Notes: generated from the sequence alone by a model not told the origin. Shown: positions 42,636 to 51,247, numbered from the stretch's first letter. The stretch is 64,000 nt of DNA from Candidatus Auribacterota bacterium (GCA_023144635.1 JAGLFH010000062.1:1-64000); one strand, 5' to 3'. Numbers and translations: made by a program.

Positions 42636-43826
42636 CTATAAAGCTTTTCCATAGCAGTTCAAACTATTTTCGCTGTCACACATTACAATACATTCATTAC
42701 AATTTCTGCAAATTGACCTTACGTTAATATTTTCTTTTAATTTTTTTCCAAGATCAGGTTCACATATTAAAGGACGGCTTAGAGAAATAGCATCAGCATG
42801 ATCGTTTCTTAAAATATCATCCATGACTTTCTTCTCGCGTAATCCGCCTACAAGAATAATAGGTATATTTGTGTTTCTCTTTATTTCTTTTGCAAAAGGA
42901 AGATTATAGTTATCTTTATATGTTATAAATCCTTTTTTCCACTGTGGAAAAATAAAATATTGCCAGAATTTTCTTTTTAAAAGATTGTAATTTTTGAAAA
43001 GAATATTGTGCTCAAATACTTTTTGTATAGGAACGGTTCCTCTAAAAATATTAAAAGCAGCATCCATTGTCCCATAACTTATTTCAAAAGCTTCAATCCC
43101 TACATTTTCCAGTTTTTTAATATAATCAAAAGTATTTTCTATTTTTAAACCATATTTATCATCATCTGCAGCACTTATTTTCACAAACACCGGAAAAGAA
43201 TTACCGCATTTGTCTTTTATATTTAAAATTGTTTCTCTTAAAAATTCTGATCTGTTCTTTCCCCATCTATCGTTGCGTTTATTAATATGGGGTGACAAAA
43301 ACTGATGTATAAGATAACCGTGTGCAGCATGAATCTGTATACCGTCAAAACCTGCTTTTTGAGCACGTTTTGCTGCATCACCAAACTCATTAATAATCTG
43401 CTTTATTTTTTCATCATTTAAAGCAACAGGTTTTTCTTTAAAATAGAGCGACCTTTTTGTTGATGGTGAAACAACCGGTAGACCTGTAACTTTTTTTAAG
43501 GTCTGTCTTCCCGCGTGAGCTATTTGCATGACGAGTAAGGTTTCCATAGAAATGGATTTCACATAAGATACGATATCTTTCCAGTAATCTATTTTATCAT
43601 CACTATCAATACCACATTGATGTGGCTGCATAGCACGACCTTCTTGACTTATAAAACAAAAACCGGTAATTATCATACCCACATCATTAGTCGCAAGATC
43701 CTTATAGATATCTTTCAAACCTTTTAATGGATTTCCATTTATATCGCCCATACCTTCGTATGTTGCTGATCTTACCAACCGGTTCTTCGAAGTAATGTTT
43801 TTCAATTTCCATTCATTAAAAAGCAT
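42636..43826 (-). CDS. Old-yellow-enzyme family NADH:flavin oxidoreductase with terminal Cys cluster
   Basis: The ~396-aa FMN TIM barrel has LKNITSKNRLVRSATYEGMGD, VMQIAHAGRQT, KAGFDGIQIHAAHGYLIHQFLSPHINKRNDRWG (His-His substrate residues), VFVKISAADDDKYG, PIILVGGLREK and ADAISLSRPLICEPDLGKKL. The C-terminus ends in SICRNCNECIVMCDSENSLNC, the place of the [4Fe-4S] cluster in 2,4-dienoyl-CoA reductase-like enzymes. The FAD/NADPH domains that usually follow are absent. It should reduce an activated C=C bond. The start is ATG at 43826 with AAAGGTGAT upstream; a GTG at 43835 is possible. It sits between the ThiL-like and oxoamine synthase genes. Confidence 0.88.
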   Translation of the reverse strand: MLFNEWKLKNITSKNRLVRSATYEGMGDINGNPLKGLKDIYKDLATNDVGMIITGFCFISQEGRAMQPHQCGIDSDDKIDYWKDIVSYVKSISMETLLVMQIAHAGRQTLKKVTGLPVVSPSTKRSLYFKEKPVALNDEKIKQIINEFGDAAKRAQKAGFDGIQIHAAHGYLIHQFLSPHINKRNDRWGKNRSEFLRETILNIKDKCGNSFPVFVKISAADDDKYGLKIENTFDYIKKLENVGIEAFEISYGTMDAAFNIFRGTVPIQKVFEHNILFKNYNLLKRKFWQYFIFPQWKKGFITYKDNYNLPFAKEIKRNTNIPIILVGGLREKKVMDDILRNDHADAISLSRPLICEPDLGKKLKENINVRSICRNCNECIVMCDSENSLNCYGKAL

Positions 43827-43837
43827 AATAATCACCT

Positions 43838-44818
43838 TTATAAAAACAACTTCTCTGTAAGAGTTATAATGTCTTTAATATAAAGTTTTATATCTTTGAC
43901 TTCTCTTGGATCAGTAAGCACGCTTTCATGCATTATTAAGTTATCTCTATTTCTTTTTTTATACAGAATATTGCCATCTGCTGATTTTCTAAAACATCCT
44001 ATCTTTTTAAAGGTGCCTTTTTTGAATTCGTCCTCAAAGTCATAGGGAACAAAAAAAAGCAGTTCATATTCTCCAGCAGAACCAAAAAGAAAGGCTTCTT
44101 TCAAAATATTTTTTCTGTTTGATATTTCCAGGACCTTTTTGTCATACGGGATAGCATCAAGATCAATTACTATTTCAGTATTTTTATTAATACTGCTTAG
44201 TGTTTCTATCGCATTTATAAGACCATCACTGGTATCAATACATGCTGGAACATATTTTTTTAATATTTCTGTTTCCTTTATCCTGCATTCAAGTAAAACC
44301 TCTGGTTTTTCATAAAAAAAAGAAGCATTTACATCACCAATTGTACCTGTTATTCCAACAAAACCTTCTTTATACGGTATAACTCTTGTCATCAATTTAT
44401 TTATATCATCCAGTATTCCTATTGCAGTACAGGTGTATCTCCAATCTTTGCCGTAGCCTACATCTCCTCCAATACAGTAGCAGCCAAAAGCATCAAGAGA
44501 CTTTTGTATGCCAACTGACAGGTCTTTAAGAAATATTTCTGACATAATATCTGTTGAAACAAAAGAATGAGTTATAAATTTAGGTAACGCACCGACCGCT
44601 AAAAGATCACTCATTGCAGCAGTTATAAGATTTCTTCCCAGATCCTTTGGATTTAATACAGGAAAATGATCTTCACTTGAAAAATCATCCATGTTAACAG
44701 CTATAATTGTACCGTTAATATTTATTATCTCTGCATCTGTTTGATTAAATTCATTTATTTGAAAACTGCTCTTTTTTAATCCACTTTTTAGAGCAAATAT
44801 AATATCTCTTTCCTTCAT
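43838..44818 (-). CDS. ThiL-like (AIR synthase-related) ATP-binding enzyme
   Basis: The 326-aa protein has the ThiL/PurM two-domain signature: AVNMDDFSSEDHF in place of GDDAA, AAMSDLLAVGALPKFI, GCYCIGGDVGYGKDW (GGD), VPACIDTSDGLINAIETL (IDxSDGL) and FGSAGEYELLFFVPYD (usual GGEDYELLF, with Asp replaced). ThiL phosphorylates thiamine phosphate, but altered metal-ligand positions and the absence of thiamine genes suggest a different, perhaps cluster-specific ATP-dependent reaction. It overlaps the lipid kinase gene by 4 bp and lies 2 bp before the next gene's GTG/ATG region, so it is firmly within the operon. Confidence 0.78.
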   Translation of the reverse strand: MKERDIIFALKSGLKKSSFQINEFNQTDAEIININGTIIAVNMDDFSSEDHFPVLNPKDLGRNLITAAMSDLLAVGALPKFITHSFVSTDIMSEIFLKDLSVGIQKSLDAFGCYCIGGDVGYGKDWRYTCTAIGILDDINKLMTRVIPYKEGFVGITGTIGDVNASFFYEKPEVLLECRIKETEILKKYVPACIDTSDGLINAIETLSSINKNTEIVIDLDAIPYDKKVLEISNRKNILKEAFLFGSAGEYELLFFVPYDFEDEFKKGTFKKIGCFRKSADGNILYKKRNRDNLIMHESVLTDPREVKDIKLYIKDIITLTEKLFL

Positions 44819-45732
44819 GATACTGCTCCTATCAAATTAACAGCCCTTTCTTTAATATTTATTTCAACTGGAAAAAGCCCTGTTGGATCACCATCACATT
44901 CAGCTTCAACTAAGTCAGAAGAATTAAAATTCAGTTGAGATATCATTTCACCGGTAAAGCACTTCTCATTAATGATCTTTCCGCTATATATTTTTGGAAG
45001 CATAAAAAGCAATTTGAAACGGTTTATCCCTGAAAAAGAAAAAAGAAGAAGTTTTCCGTCACTAGAAGAAATAGAACTATTTAATTTCAGACCAGAAGCA
45101 AGATAAGGGTTTTTAGCAATTGTTATATTAAATACATCTTTTAAATCACAAATTTTACCATTATGAGATAATGTACATGAAAACGGCTTATACGTAAGAA
45201 TACTAATAACTGAAGCTAATAAAGTACCTGCAAAATCACCTAAATACTTTCTGTATATATTTGCACGGGATGCAACATTTACTCCAAGCCCTAGATTTGT
45301 ACTGCAGCTAAAATAACGTAAATTATTATTATGATCTTTCATGAATCCAACATCTATTTTTTTAACATTACTTCTTAAGAGATGGTCTATCGCTTTTTCG
45401 GGAATTAAAGGCAATTGATGATACTTGCAAAAATCAGGACTTGTTCCTGAATAAAGTATTCCTAATAAAGCATTATGAGCATTACCAAAATTGTCAAAAA
45501 ATCCATTTATGACCTCATTTATGGTCCCGTCTCCTCCTACAGCAACTATTGTATTATAACCGGATGCAAGTGCTTTTTTTGTAATGTGTGTACCATCATA
45601 ACGTTTAAGAGTAAAAGCATGATCAAAATCAATTTTCTTTTTATTAAGAAGTTTCATATAATCAGCTATTTTCTTTTTACTTTGAAAATTATTTGAACTT
45701 GGATTACAAACTAAAAAATATTTTCTTTTCAT
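44815..45732 (-). CDS. Diacylglycerol/sphingosine kinase-like lipid kinase
   Basis: The 305-aa protein has the DAGK catalytic domain: FLVCNPSSNN at the N-terminus, NTIVAVGGDGTINEVINGF (nucleotide loop, about 74-92), LLGILYSGTSPDFCKYH (replacing the usual PxGTxNDFA), KKIDVGFMK and STNLGLGVNVASRA. The C-terminal domain shows VEAECDGDPTGLFPVEI (DGE-like). Enzymes of this fold phosphorylate the hydroxyl of diacylglycerol, ceramide or sphingosine. It overlaps neighbouring genes by 4 bp on both sides (ATGA-type junctions). Together with the oxoamine synthase it points to a phosphorylated lipid product. The substrate is not determined. Confidence 0.88.
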   Translation of the reverse strand: MKRKYFLVCNPSSNNFQSKKKIADYMKLLNKKKIDFDHAFTLKRYDGTHITKKALASGYNTIVAVGGDGTINEVINGFFDNFGNAHNALLGILYSGTSPDFCKYHQLPLIPEKAIDHLLRSNVKKIDVGFMKDHNNNLRYFSCSTNLGLGVNVASRANIYRKYLGDFAGTLLASVISILTYKPFSCTLSHNGKICDLKDVFNITIAKNPYLASGLKLNSSISSSDGKLLLFSFSGINRFKLLFMLPKIYSGKIINEKCFTGEMISQLNFNSSDLVEAECDGDPTGLFPVEINIKERAVNLIGAVS

Positions 45733-47024
45733 CGGTATATTCCAAGTTTTTTGTATAATGCTGTTTCCCTGCCCTTATCCCATTTACTTATAAAAGTCTT
45801 TGTTATTTCCCATGGAACAGGAGTTGTTTCAATGTTATGTTTATTTATTACTTCATTAATAAATGATGCTTTTGTACAGCATAACCAAGAGGAGCCGGGA
45901 ATTTTAAAAAAAGATCTCATCCTGCGAAATATCGTTATAAAATCTTCATCTTTTACGTTTCCAAAAGATATGTTTAAAAACTCACAAGGCTGTACTTCAC
46001 CGGAAGATCCTATATAAAACCTGTCAACACCTCCTGCCGTGCATCCAAATATGTCTTCGCTTTCTTCAAACACCTGTGCGGAAAGTGATGGATGATCTTT
46101 ATATACTCCTTTTCCATTATATTGAATATGATATTTTCTCAATCTTTCTATAAGTGAGGAGTCATTAAATTCATCTTTCTTGCCAAGCCAGGCTCCAGCT
46201 GATTTTCCATGAATGATCTGAACATACGAACAATCAAGCTCATAAGATAGCTCCATCATATCTTTAATACCATTTCCTAAAATATTTTCCGGTGACGGAC
46301 AACAGTTAATAGCTGTAAATATTTTATATTTATTGAAAAGATGTATCGCTTCGCATGCTTCCTCAAAGGAACCCTTTATGCCTGTAAATCTATCATAAGC
46401 CAAAGGATCAGCTATATGTATAGAGACCATTACTCCGCTTATTCCTGCGCTTGCAAGTTTTTTAACAGTAGCCTCCTTCACACCATAACCTGTTGTGTTA
46501 AGCCAGATCTCTGATCTATCATCTATTGAATTCATAAGCCTCAATAAACGCTCAAGCTTAAGCAGCGGCTCCCCGCCTTCAATATCAAACATGCTTACAC
46601 CAATATCCTGCATTGAATGTGCAGTTTTGATCAAAGTCGCTACATCAATCTCATCATTAAGATCTTTTTGCTGATAACAATGGGGACATTTATACATACA
46701 TGCTTTGGTCATTGAAAAAACAACAGTTGCAGGCCCAGGTTCATCACGTAACAATTTTTCCAAAGTATAAAAAAAAGATCTTGTAGGATATGCAGGTATA
46801 TATAAATGGATTTTATACTTTTCACCAAGCCTTACTATTTTGTTATGGCGGACTACTTTAAGAAAAATATATGCCCGGTAAACAAATACAATATATTTTT
46901 TTAGACTTATCTCTCCTTTGAGCATTTTTACAAAAAAATGGATTACAACATGTAATGCTATACGAATATAAAAAATATATTTTTTAAATCCGGTAATAAA
47001 AACATTGTTCTTTTTATCTTTCAT
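45729..47024 (-). CDS. Radical-SAM enzyme with SPASM-like C-terminus
   Basis: The 431-aa protein has an N-terminal amphipathic/hydrophobic region (about 10-60) that may contact the membrane, then the radical-SAM motif CMYKCPHC (CxxxCxxC, about 109-116) after PGPATVVFSMTKA. FDIEGGEPLLKLERLL (GGEP) and LNTTGYGV follow. The C-terminal Cys set (FGCTAGGVDRFYIGSSGEVQPCEFLNISFGN, then SWLCCTKA) fits a SPASM/twitch domain binding auxiliary [4Fe-4S]. It uses S-adenosylmethionine radical chemistry, perhaps on the lipid or its head group. It overlaps the lipid-kinase gene and is preceded by the UbiA gene 14 bp away. Confidence 0.88.
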   Translation of the reverse strand: MKDKKNNVFITGFKKYIFYIRIALHVVIHFFVKMLKGEISLKKYIVFVYRAYIFLKVVRHNKIVRLGEKYKIHLYIPAYPTRSFFYTLEKLLRDEPGPATVVFSMTKACMYKCPHCYQQKDLNDEIDVATLIKTAHSMQDIGVSMFDIEGGEPLLKLERLLRLMNSIDDRSEIWLNTTGYGVKEATVKKLASAGISGVMVSIHIADPLAYDRFTGIKGSFEEACEAIHLFNKYKIFTAINCCPSPENILGNGIKDMMELSYELDCSYVQIIHGKSAGAWLGKKDEFNDSSLIERLRKYHIQYNGKGVYKDHPSLSAQVFEESEDIFGCTAGGVDRFYIGSSGEVQPCEFLNISFGNVKDEDFITIFRRMRSFFKIPGSSWLCCTKASFINEVINKHNIETTPVPWEITKTFISKWDKGRETALYKKLGIYR

Positions 47025-47038
47025 ATTTAAAACCCTTT

Positions 47039-48010
47039 TTACATTTTGTTATCTGAATATAAACCAAACAAAAAACCAATAAAGATATATGCTGCTATAT
47101 ATAAATACAAGGCCAGTTCTTTATTAAAAAGAGCTATCATCATAACCTGACCACACGTGCATGCACGAAAATTTGTAACTAATGAAAAATATGCTTTTTT
47201 GCCCTTTGGAAATTTATAAAAAAGCACACCTGTCCATATTTGAAGAAAAAGAGTCATTATAAACAGGAAAATAAAAACTTCGTTAAAAGATGCTTCTATC
47301 AACCCGAATCCTTTTAAAGTCAATAATGCAATTGATGGCAAAAAACTTCCCAATACAGCTGTTTTTCTTGATTTTTCAATGCCCTGAAGAACTACTGCAG
47401 TTACCTTTCCTGATTCCCGATCACCTATATAATCTTTAAAATACGTATAGTAAGTCATAAGTCCGTTTAAAAGAGCTACCATAAAAAGTACACTTAAACG
47501 GCTTGAAGTAAAAAGAACTTCTATTTCAGGACAAAGAGCAAGGTATCCATAGGCAGTGCACATAGATATCATCAGTCCAAAGACTATATTTCCTAAAAAA
47601 GGCACTCCTTTTGCATATTCATATATTATGTTAAGAAGTATTCCTCCGAAAAGAGGGATCAATGCCCATAATGATAAATATGCCGTTATAACAGCAGAAA
47701 AAACCACAAGTACAAATGATAAGAAAAGAGATGCAGGAATATTCAGTTCACCTGTAACCATAGGACGTTTTGGAGCATTGATACTGTCTTCCTTCAGCCC
47801 AAGATAGTCATTTATTATCTGATTAATTCCCCAGCTTAAAAAAAGTATTATAAGTATTATTACTGACTTAATAAGAGATACCGATTCAGGGTAAAGGTAA
47901 CGGCAAAAAGCTACCCCTATCCATCCGGCAATTCCCGTAATAAAGGCATAATAAAGCCTCATTGATTTAATATATGCCTTGATAAACTTATGTAAATCTT
48001 TATAAATCAT
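47039..48010 (-). CDS. UbiA-family prenyltransferase
   Basis: The 323-aa integral membrane protein has eight to nine hydrophobic segments. The first Asp motif is GINQIINDYLGLKEDSINAPKRPMVTGEL (NDxxxxxxD, about 61-90), the second TYFKDYIGDRESGKVTAVVLQG (about 190-212). UbiA enzymes transfer a prenyl group to an aromatic ring or polar lipid acceptor, including geranylgeranyl-glycerol phosphate and chlorophyllide. The acceptor here is unknown and no polyprenyl synthase lies nearby. It is the first biosynthetic gene after MarR (23 bp), with AAGGTG as ribosome site. Because it shares the operon with an oxoamine synthase and lipid kinase, a prenylated or ether-type lipid is possible. Confidence 0.9.
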   Translation of the reverse strand: MIYKDLHKFIKAYIKSMRLYYAFITGIAGWIGVAFCRYLYPESVSLIKSVIILIILFLSWGINQIINDYLGLKEDSINAPKRPMVTGELNIPASLFLSFVLVVFSAVITAYLSLWALIPLFGGILLNIIYEYAKGVPFLGNIVFGLMISMCTAYGYLALCPEIEVLFTSSRLSVLFMVALLNGLMTYYTYFKDYIGDRESGKVTAVVLQGIEKSRKTAVLGSFLPSIALLTLKGFGLIEASFNEVFIFLFIMTLFLQIWTGVLFYKFPKGKKAYFSLVTNFRACTCGQVMMIALFNKELALYLYIAAYIFIGFLFGLYSDNKM

Positions 48011-48033
48011 ATTTTACACCTTTTTATATTTTT

Positions 48034-48501
48034 TTAAGAATCCGCAAAACCAATCCGTAGTTTTTTTGTAAGCCTTATAAGCTCTTTGTATTCTTTTTCT
48101 GAAAATGCTGACATTATCTTCTGAACTTTTTTTTCATATAGTACATCAAATTTATCTATAAGTTTTTTACCTTTTGAAGTACATATTATGTGATAACTTC
48201 TTCTATCATTTTCAACTTTATTTCTCTGTATCAGGCCTCCCTTTTCCATTCTATCCACAAGGCCGGTAATATTTGACTTATCGACAAGCAATCTCTCGCT
48301 TAAATCATTTTGTGTTACAGGAGAATTCGAGTATTTTATTATCATCATTATGTTAAATTGAGCATCTGTTGCAAAATCAGGCTTAAAAAAATATCTGGAT
48401 TCCTTTTTTAACAATACACCTGTCCACCAAACACTTATAAGAGCCTCATGCGCTTTGGAATTAAAACGAAGAGGCAAGTCAAAATCATTCCTTTTCACCA
48501 T
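48034..48501 (-). CDS. MarR-family transcriptional regulator of the lipid cluster
   Basis: The 155-aa protein has the winged-helix MarR fold: TDAQFNIMMIIKYSNSPVTQNDLSERLLVDKSNITGLVDRMEKGGLIQRNKVENDRRSYHIICTSKG (about 52-118), with flanking dimerisation helices. MarR proteins are dimeric repressors released by small ligands. It is the first gene of the leftward operon 48501-39438. Its promoter is overlapped by two inverted repeats of the size MarR proteins bind, indicating autoregulation and control of all downstream genes. The ATG has AAAAGGAG seven bases upstream. The ligand may be a product or substrate of the encoded pathway. Confidence 0.9.
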   Translation of the reverse strand: MVKRNDFDLPLRFNSKAHEALISVWWTGVLLKKESRYFFKPDFATDAQFNIMMIIKYSNSPVTQNDLSERLLVDKSNITGLVDRMEKGGLIQRNKVENDRRSYHIICTSKGKKLIDKFDVLYEKKVQKIMSAFSEKEYKELIRLTKKLRIGFADS

Positions 48502-48516
48502 AAATCATCTCCTTTT

Positions 48517-48533
48517 AGTTGACTCATACAACT
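48517..48533 (-). promoter_or_regulatory. MarR operator candidate, downstream of -10
   Basis: On the minus strand AGTTGTATGAGTCAACT, inverted arms AGTTG/CAACT. It covers the expected transcription start, between the -10 box and the marR ribosome site. It matches the arms of the site at 48549-48564. Confidence 0.6.
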
Positions 48534-48562
48534 ATTATAATTCACAACAGTTGAGATGTCAA
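48534..48562 (-). promoter_or_regulatory. Consensus sigma70 promoter of the MarR-lipid operon
   Basis: Minus strand: TTGACA (48562-48557), exactly 17 bp, TATAAT (48539-48534). The marR ATG is 33 bp downstream of the -10, giving a leader of about 26 nt. Confidence 0.88.
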
Positions 48563-48564
48563 CT
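48549..48564 (-). promoter_or_regulatory. MarR operator candidate overlapping -35
   Basis: AGTTGA-N4-TCAACT, a perfect 6-bp inverted repeat that includes the TTGACA box. A repressor bound here would block RNA polymerase. Confidence 0.68.
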
Positions 48565-48614
48565 AATATTTAATAAAATTTTCAAGATAGCTTTATCATA
48601 AAATATCTCAGACA

Positions 48615-48647
48615 TAAAAAAACCGGCGTCTATTTAAAGACGCCGGT
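48615..48647 (-). terminator. Rho-independent terminator of the beta-barrel gene
   Basis: Minus strand ACCGGCGTC - 8-nt loop - GACGCCGGT followed by seven T, 27 bp beyond the stop at 48674. It insulates the MarR promoter from upstream transcription. Confidence 0.92.
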
Positions 48648-48673
48648 AAGATTTTTAACCATCTTTGCCTGTA

Positions 48674-49735
48674 TCAGAAGCTTACTACTATTTCTCCGCG
48701 TATTTCAAAGACATTTTCATCACCTGATGATTCTTCATATGCCTCACCTGGATTATACCAACCGGCAAGCAATGTAGAATAGATGCCTGAATTCATCTGA
48801 AGATCTGCAGATACATTGATCTCGCTTCCAAGCTCAGTATTATAACCATTAGTAACACGATTTGCCCATAAACTGCCATTACTATTACCTCCGATATAAT
48901 TTGAAGGATCGTAACGACCTATTTTGGCTTTATTCTGTGAGTAATGGTAATAATTTAAAGAAAGCTTTAAATTTCTGAAAGGATAACATTTTACCTTGGC
49001 ATTCAAAACTGAAAGGTTATCACTTGCATTTGCATGTACTGTATAATCATTAGAAGCATTTGCAAGTGAAGACACCGATGATGTATATTCTTCATCGGAG
49101 CTTCCAAAAACATTCCAGCCAAGCTCAAGATTCGAATTCCACCTATCTCCAAGACTGTATTCACTTTTTAATTGAAAATCCATACGTGAAGAGGCGGAAA
49201 CATTATTAAGATCACTAATATAATTTGCTTTTCCAATAATGCCAAGATCAAAAACTTCACTTTCACTTTCTACTCCCATAACAATGGGAACATCCTCTGT
49301 CATTTTATTATCGTCTGCCCCAGCAGTTATATAACTTGTTGCTGAGAAATATTCTGTGATCCATTTTGCTTTTACTCCGAGCCAACGTTCTTTTTTGTTT
49401 GAATTAACAAAAAGAGGTCTTGTTTCACTTGCTTCTATTGACATTTTAAATGAAGCAATAGAAATCGGACGGACAGCACTATAAAGATCAAAATGCTTTA
49501 ACATAAGAGTAGCTTCTGCGCGGCTGTCATCCTCTAAATTTGCAAAAGGAAGATCAGACGATAAAAAATGTTTTACATTCTTTCTCCAGTATATCCTTTC
49601 AGCTACTCCTTCCCTACTCTTTGCGTTCAGACAAACCTCTTCATCACGCAAACTATCCGTTGGAAGTTCCGCATAAAGCACACCTGTAAAAGAAAGGCAA
49701 AGTATGGCCGTTAAACTAAATATTAACGACTTCAT
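48674..49735 (-). CDS. Predicted outer-membrane beta-barrel protein
   Basis: The frame opens at 49765, but the ATG at 49735 has TATGGAGT just upstream and begins a signal peptide (MKSLIFSLTAILCLSFTGVLYA), so it is chosen; length 353 aa. The mature protein alternates short polar/hydrophobic strands (SATSYITAGADDN, LKLSLNYYHYSQNKA, DLQMNSGIYSTLLAGWYNPGEAYEES) and ends in EIRGEIVVSF, with the terminal Phe typical of barrels inserted by BAM. The strand repeats and TWxxEY-like segments resemble alginate-export-type porins. It probably acts as a channel or structural barrel. It is a single gene with its own terminator. Confidence 0.75.
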   Translation of the reverse strand: MKSLIFSLTAILCLSFTGVLYAELPTDSLRDEEVCLNAKSREGVAERIYWRKNVKHFLSSDLPFANLEDDSRAEATLMLKHFDLYSAVRPISIASFKMSIEASETRPLFVNSNKKERWLGVKAKWITEYFSATSYITAGADDNKMTEDVPIVMGVESESEVFDLGIIGKANYISDLNNVSASSRMDFQLKSEYSLGDRWNSNLELGWNVFGSSDEEYTSSVSSLANASNDYTVHANASDNLSVLNAKVKCYPFRNLKLSLNYYHYSQNKAKIGRYDPSNYIGGNSNGSLWANRVTNGYNTELGSEINVSADLQMNSGIYSTLLAGWYNPGEAYEESSGDENVFEIRGEIVVSF

Positions 49736-49927
49736 AAAAACTCCATAATTGGAAAACTGTTTCATTTTATTTATTATTAATAATCGTCAGCTTGTAGCTC
49801 CCTCCATATTATAACTTCACTTCACCTCCTTTCTGGATGAATTAAAGCTACATCTAACGTAGTTTTCGTGTTTAGACACAGTTATATACATTAATTATTT
49901 ATCTTTTATAGGCTTTTGTCAATATCT

Positions 49928-51247
49928 TTATTTAAGAGGGTATTTTATCTTAATTAGCTGGAGCAAGGCAAGTTTGGTTGTTTTTTTGTCCTCCAGCTGT
50001 TCATTGTAGGCAAAATCAAGTATTTTTTTAAACTTTGGCCCAGGAACAAAACCAAGGCTAATAAGATCTTTTCCCTTTATCTTCGAATCCGGCTTAAGAT
50101 CATTTCTACTAAGAGTTTTTAATTTATTGTTACAAAAGTCATAGTTTTCAATGTTTTTGTGAGAAGCAAGGCAATCTGCCTTATGAAGCTCTATTTCTTC
50201 CTTAAAATTTTCCTGCCCGAGAAATTTTTTTAGCGTACTTTCACGCATTTTTGTAACTTCAATGAACTTCATATGATTTTTAATATATCTGACTATCAGC
50301 TTAATATCATCATTAGGAAACCTGAGACCTTTTAATATATCTTTCGCCATAGAAGCTCCAACATTATCATGGTTGTTAAAACGGATCCTATCTGTTTTTG
50401 TCATAGTTTTTGCTTTACCTATATCATGAAGCAATGCAGCCATAGCAACACGCGGTGTTGGATCTTTCAAATATTTAAACAATAATCGTGTATGCTCAAA
50501 TGCATTAGGGGTCGGATGGAATTGAGGAGGCTGCTTGATCGTCTTTAAATCTTCTACACTGGGAAGAATTATCTTTAAAAGACCAGTTTCATCTAATATT
50601 TTCAATCCTTCATATGCATAAGGCCCTGTCATCATCTTTACAAGCTCATCTCTTATTCGTTCACTGCTTACGACACTCACCTGTGAAGCTTTTTTACTTA
50701 TCGCTTTAAGTGTTTCCTTTTCTATAGTAAAACCAAGAGTAGATGCAAACCTGACAGCTCTTAACATCCTTAGCTTATCTTCCTCAAAACGTCTTGAAGG
50801 ATCACCTATAGCTTTTATCACCTTTTTTTTGATATCAGCAGCACCATCTATATAATCTATGATCTCATCTTTTATAGGATCGTACAGTAGTCCATTAATA
50901 GTAAAATCACGTCTCAAAGCATCCATCTGGGCAGTTCCAAAAACAACCTTATCAGGACGCCGACCATCAGAATATCCTTCATCCACACGAAATGTTGCAA
51001 CCTCAAATGGTATTTTGTTATGGATAACCAAAATAACGCCAAATTGCTTCCCTATGGGGCGCGTATTTTTAAAGATCTCTTCTGTCTGCTCAGCAAGAGC
51101 ATCGGTTGCAATATCAAAATCTTTAGCTTCACGCTTCATCAGAAGATCACGCACGCAACCTCCTACAAAATATGCGCTAAACCCGTGTTTGCGCAAACGT
51201 TTTACTATTTCTACAGCACTTTTAAAATTTTTATCTTTAACATTCAT
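49928..51247 (-). CDS. CCA-adding enzyme / poly(A) polymerase with HD domain
   Basis: The 439-aa class II nucleotidyltransferase has FSAYFVGGCVRDLLMKREAKDFDIATDALAEQ (about 20-50; DxD metal ligands), FEVATFRVDEGYSDGRRPDKVVFG, DALRRDFTINGLLYDPI (RRDFTIN), VRFASTLGFTIEKET and SSERIRDELVKM. An HD hydrolase domain follows (about 250-345, RVAMAALLHDIGKAKTM). It adds CCA to tRNA 3' ends, or A-tails to RNA, in the cytoplasm; the HD domain gives 2',3'-cyclic phosphodiesterase/phosphatase activity in homologues. CCA and poly(A) versions cannot be separated reliably by eye. It is transcribed leftwards between two spacers. Confidence 0.93.
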   Translation of the reverse strand: MNVKDKNFKSAVEIVKRLRKHGFSAYFVGGCVRDLLMKREAKDFDIATDALAEQTEEIFKNTRPIGKQFGVILVIHNKIPFEVATFRVDEGYSDGRRPDKVVFGTAQMDALRRDFTINGLLYDPIKDEIIDYIDGAADIKKKVIKAIGDPSRRFEEDKLRMLRAVRFASTLGFTIEKETLKAISKKASQVSVVSSERIRDELVKMMTGPYAYEGLKILDETGLLKIILPSVEDLKTIKQPPQFHPTPNAFEHTRLLFKYLKDPTPRVAMAALLHDIGKAKTMTKTDRIRFNNHDNVGASMAKDILKGLRFPNDDIKLIVRYIKNHMKFIEVTKMRESTLKKFLGQENFKEEIELHKADCLASHKNIENYDFCNNKLKTLSRNDLKPDSKIKGKDLISLGFVPGPKFKKILDFAYNEQLEDKKTTKLALLQLIKIKYPLK

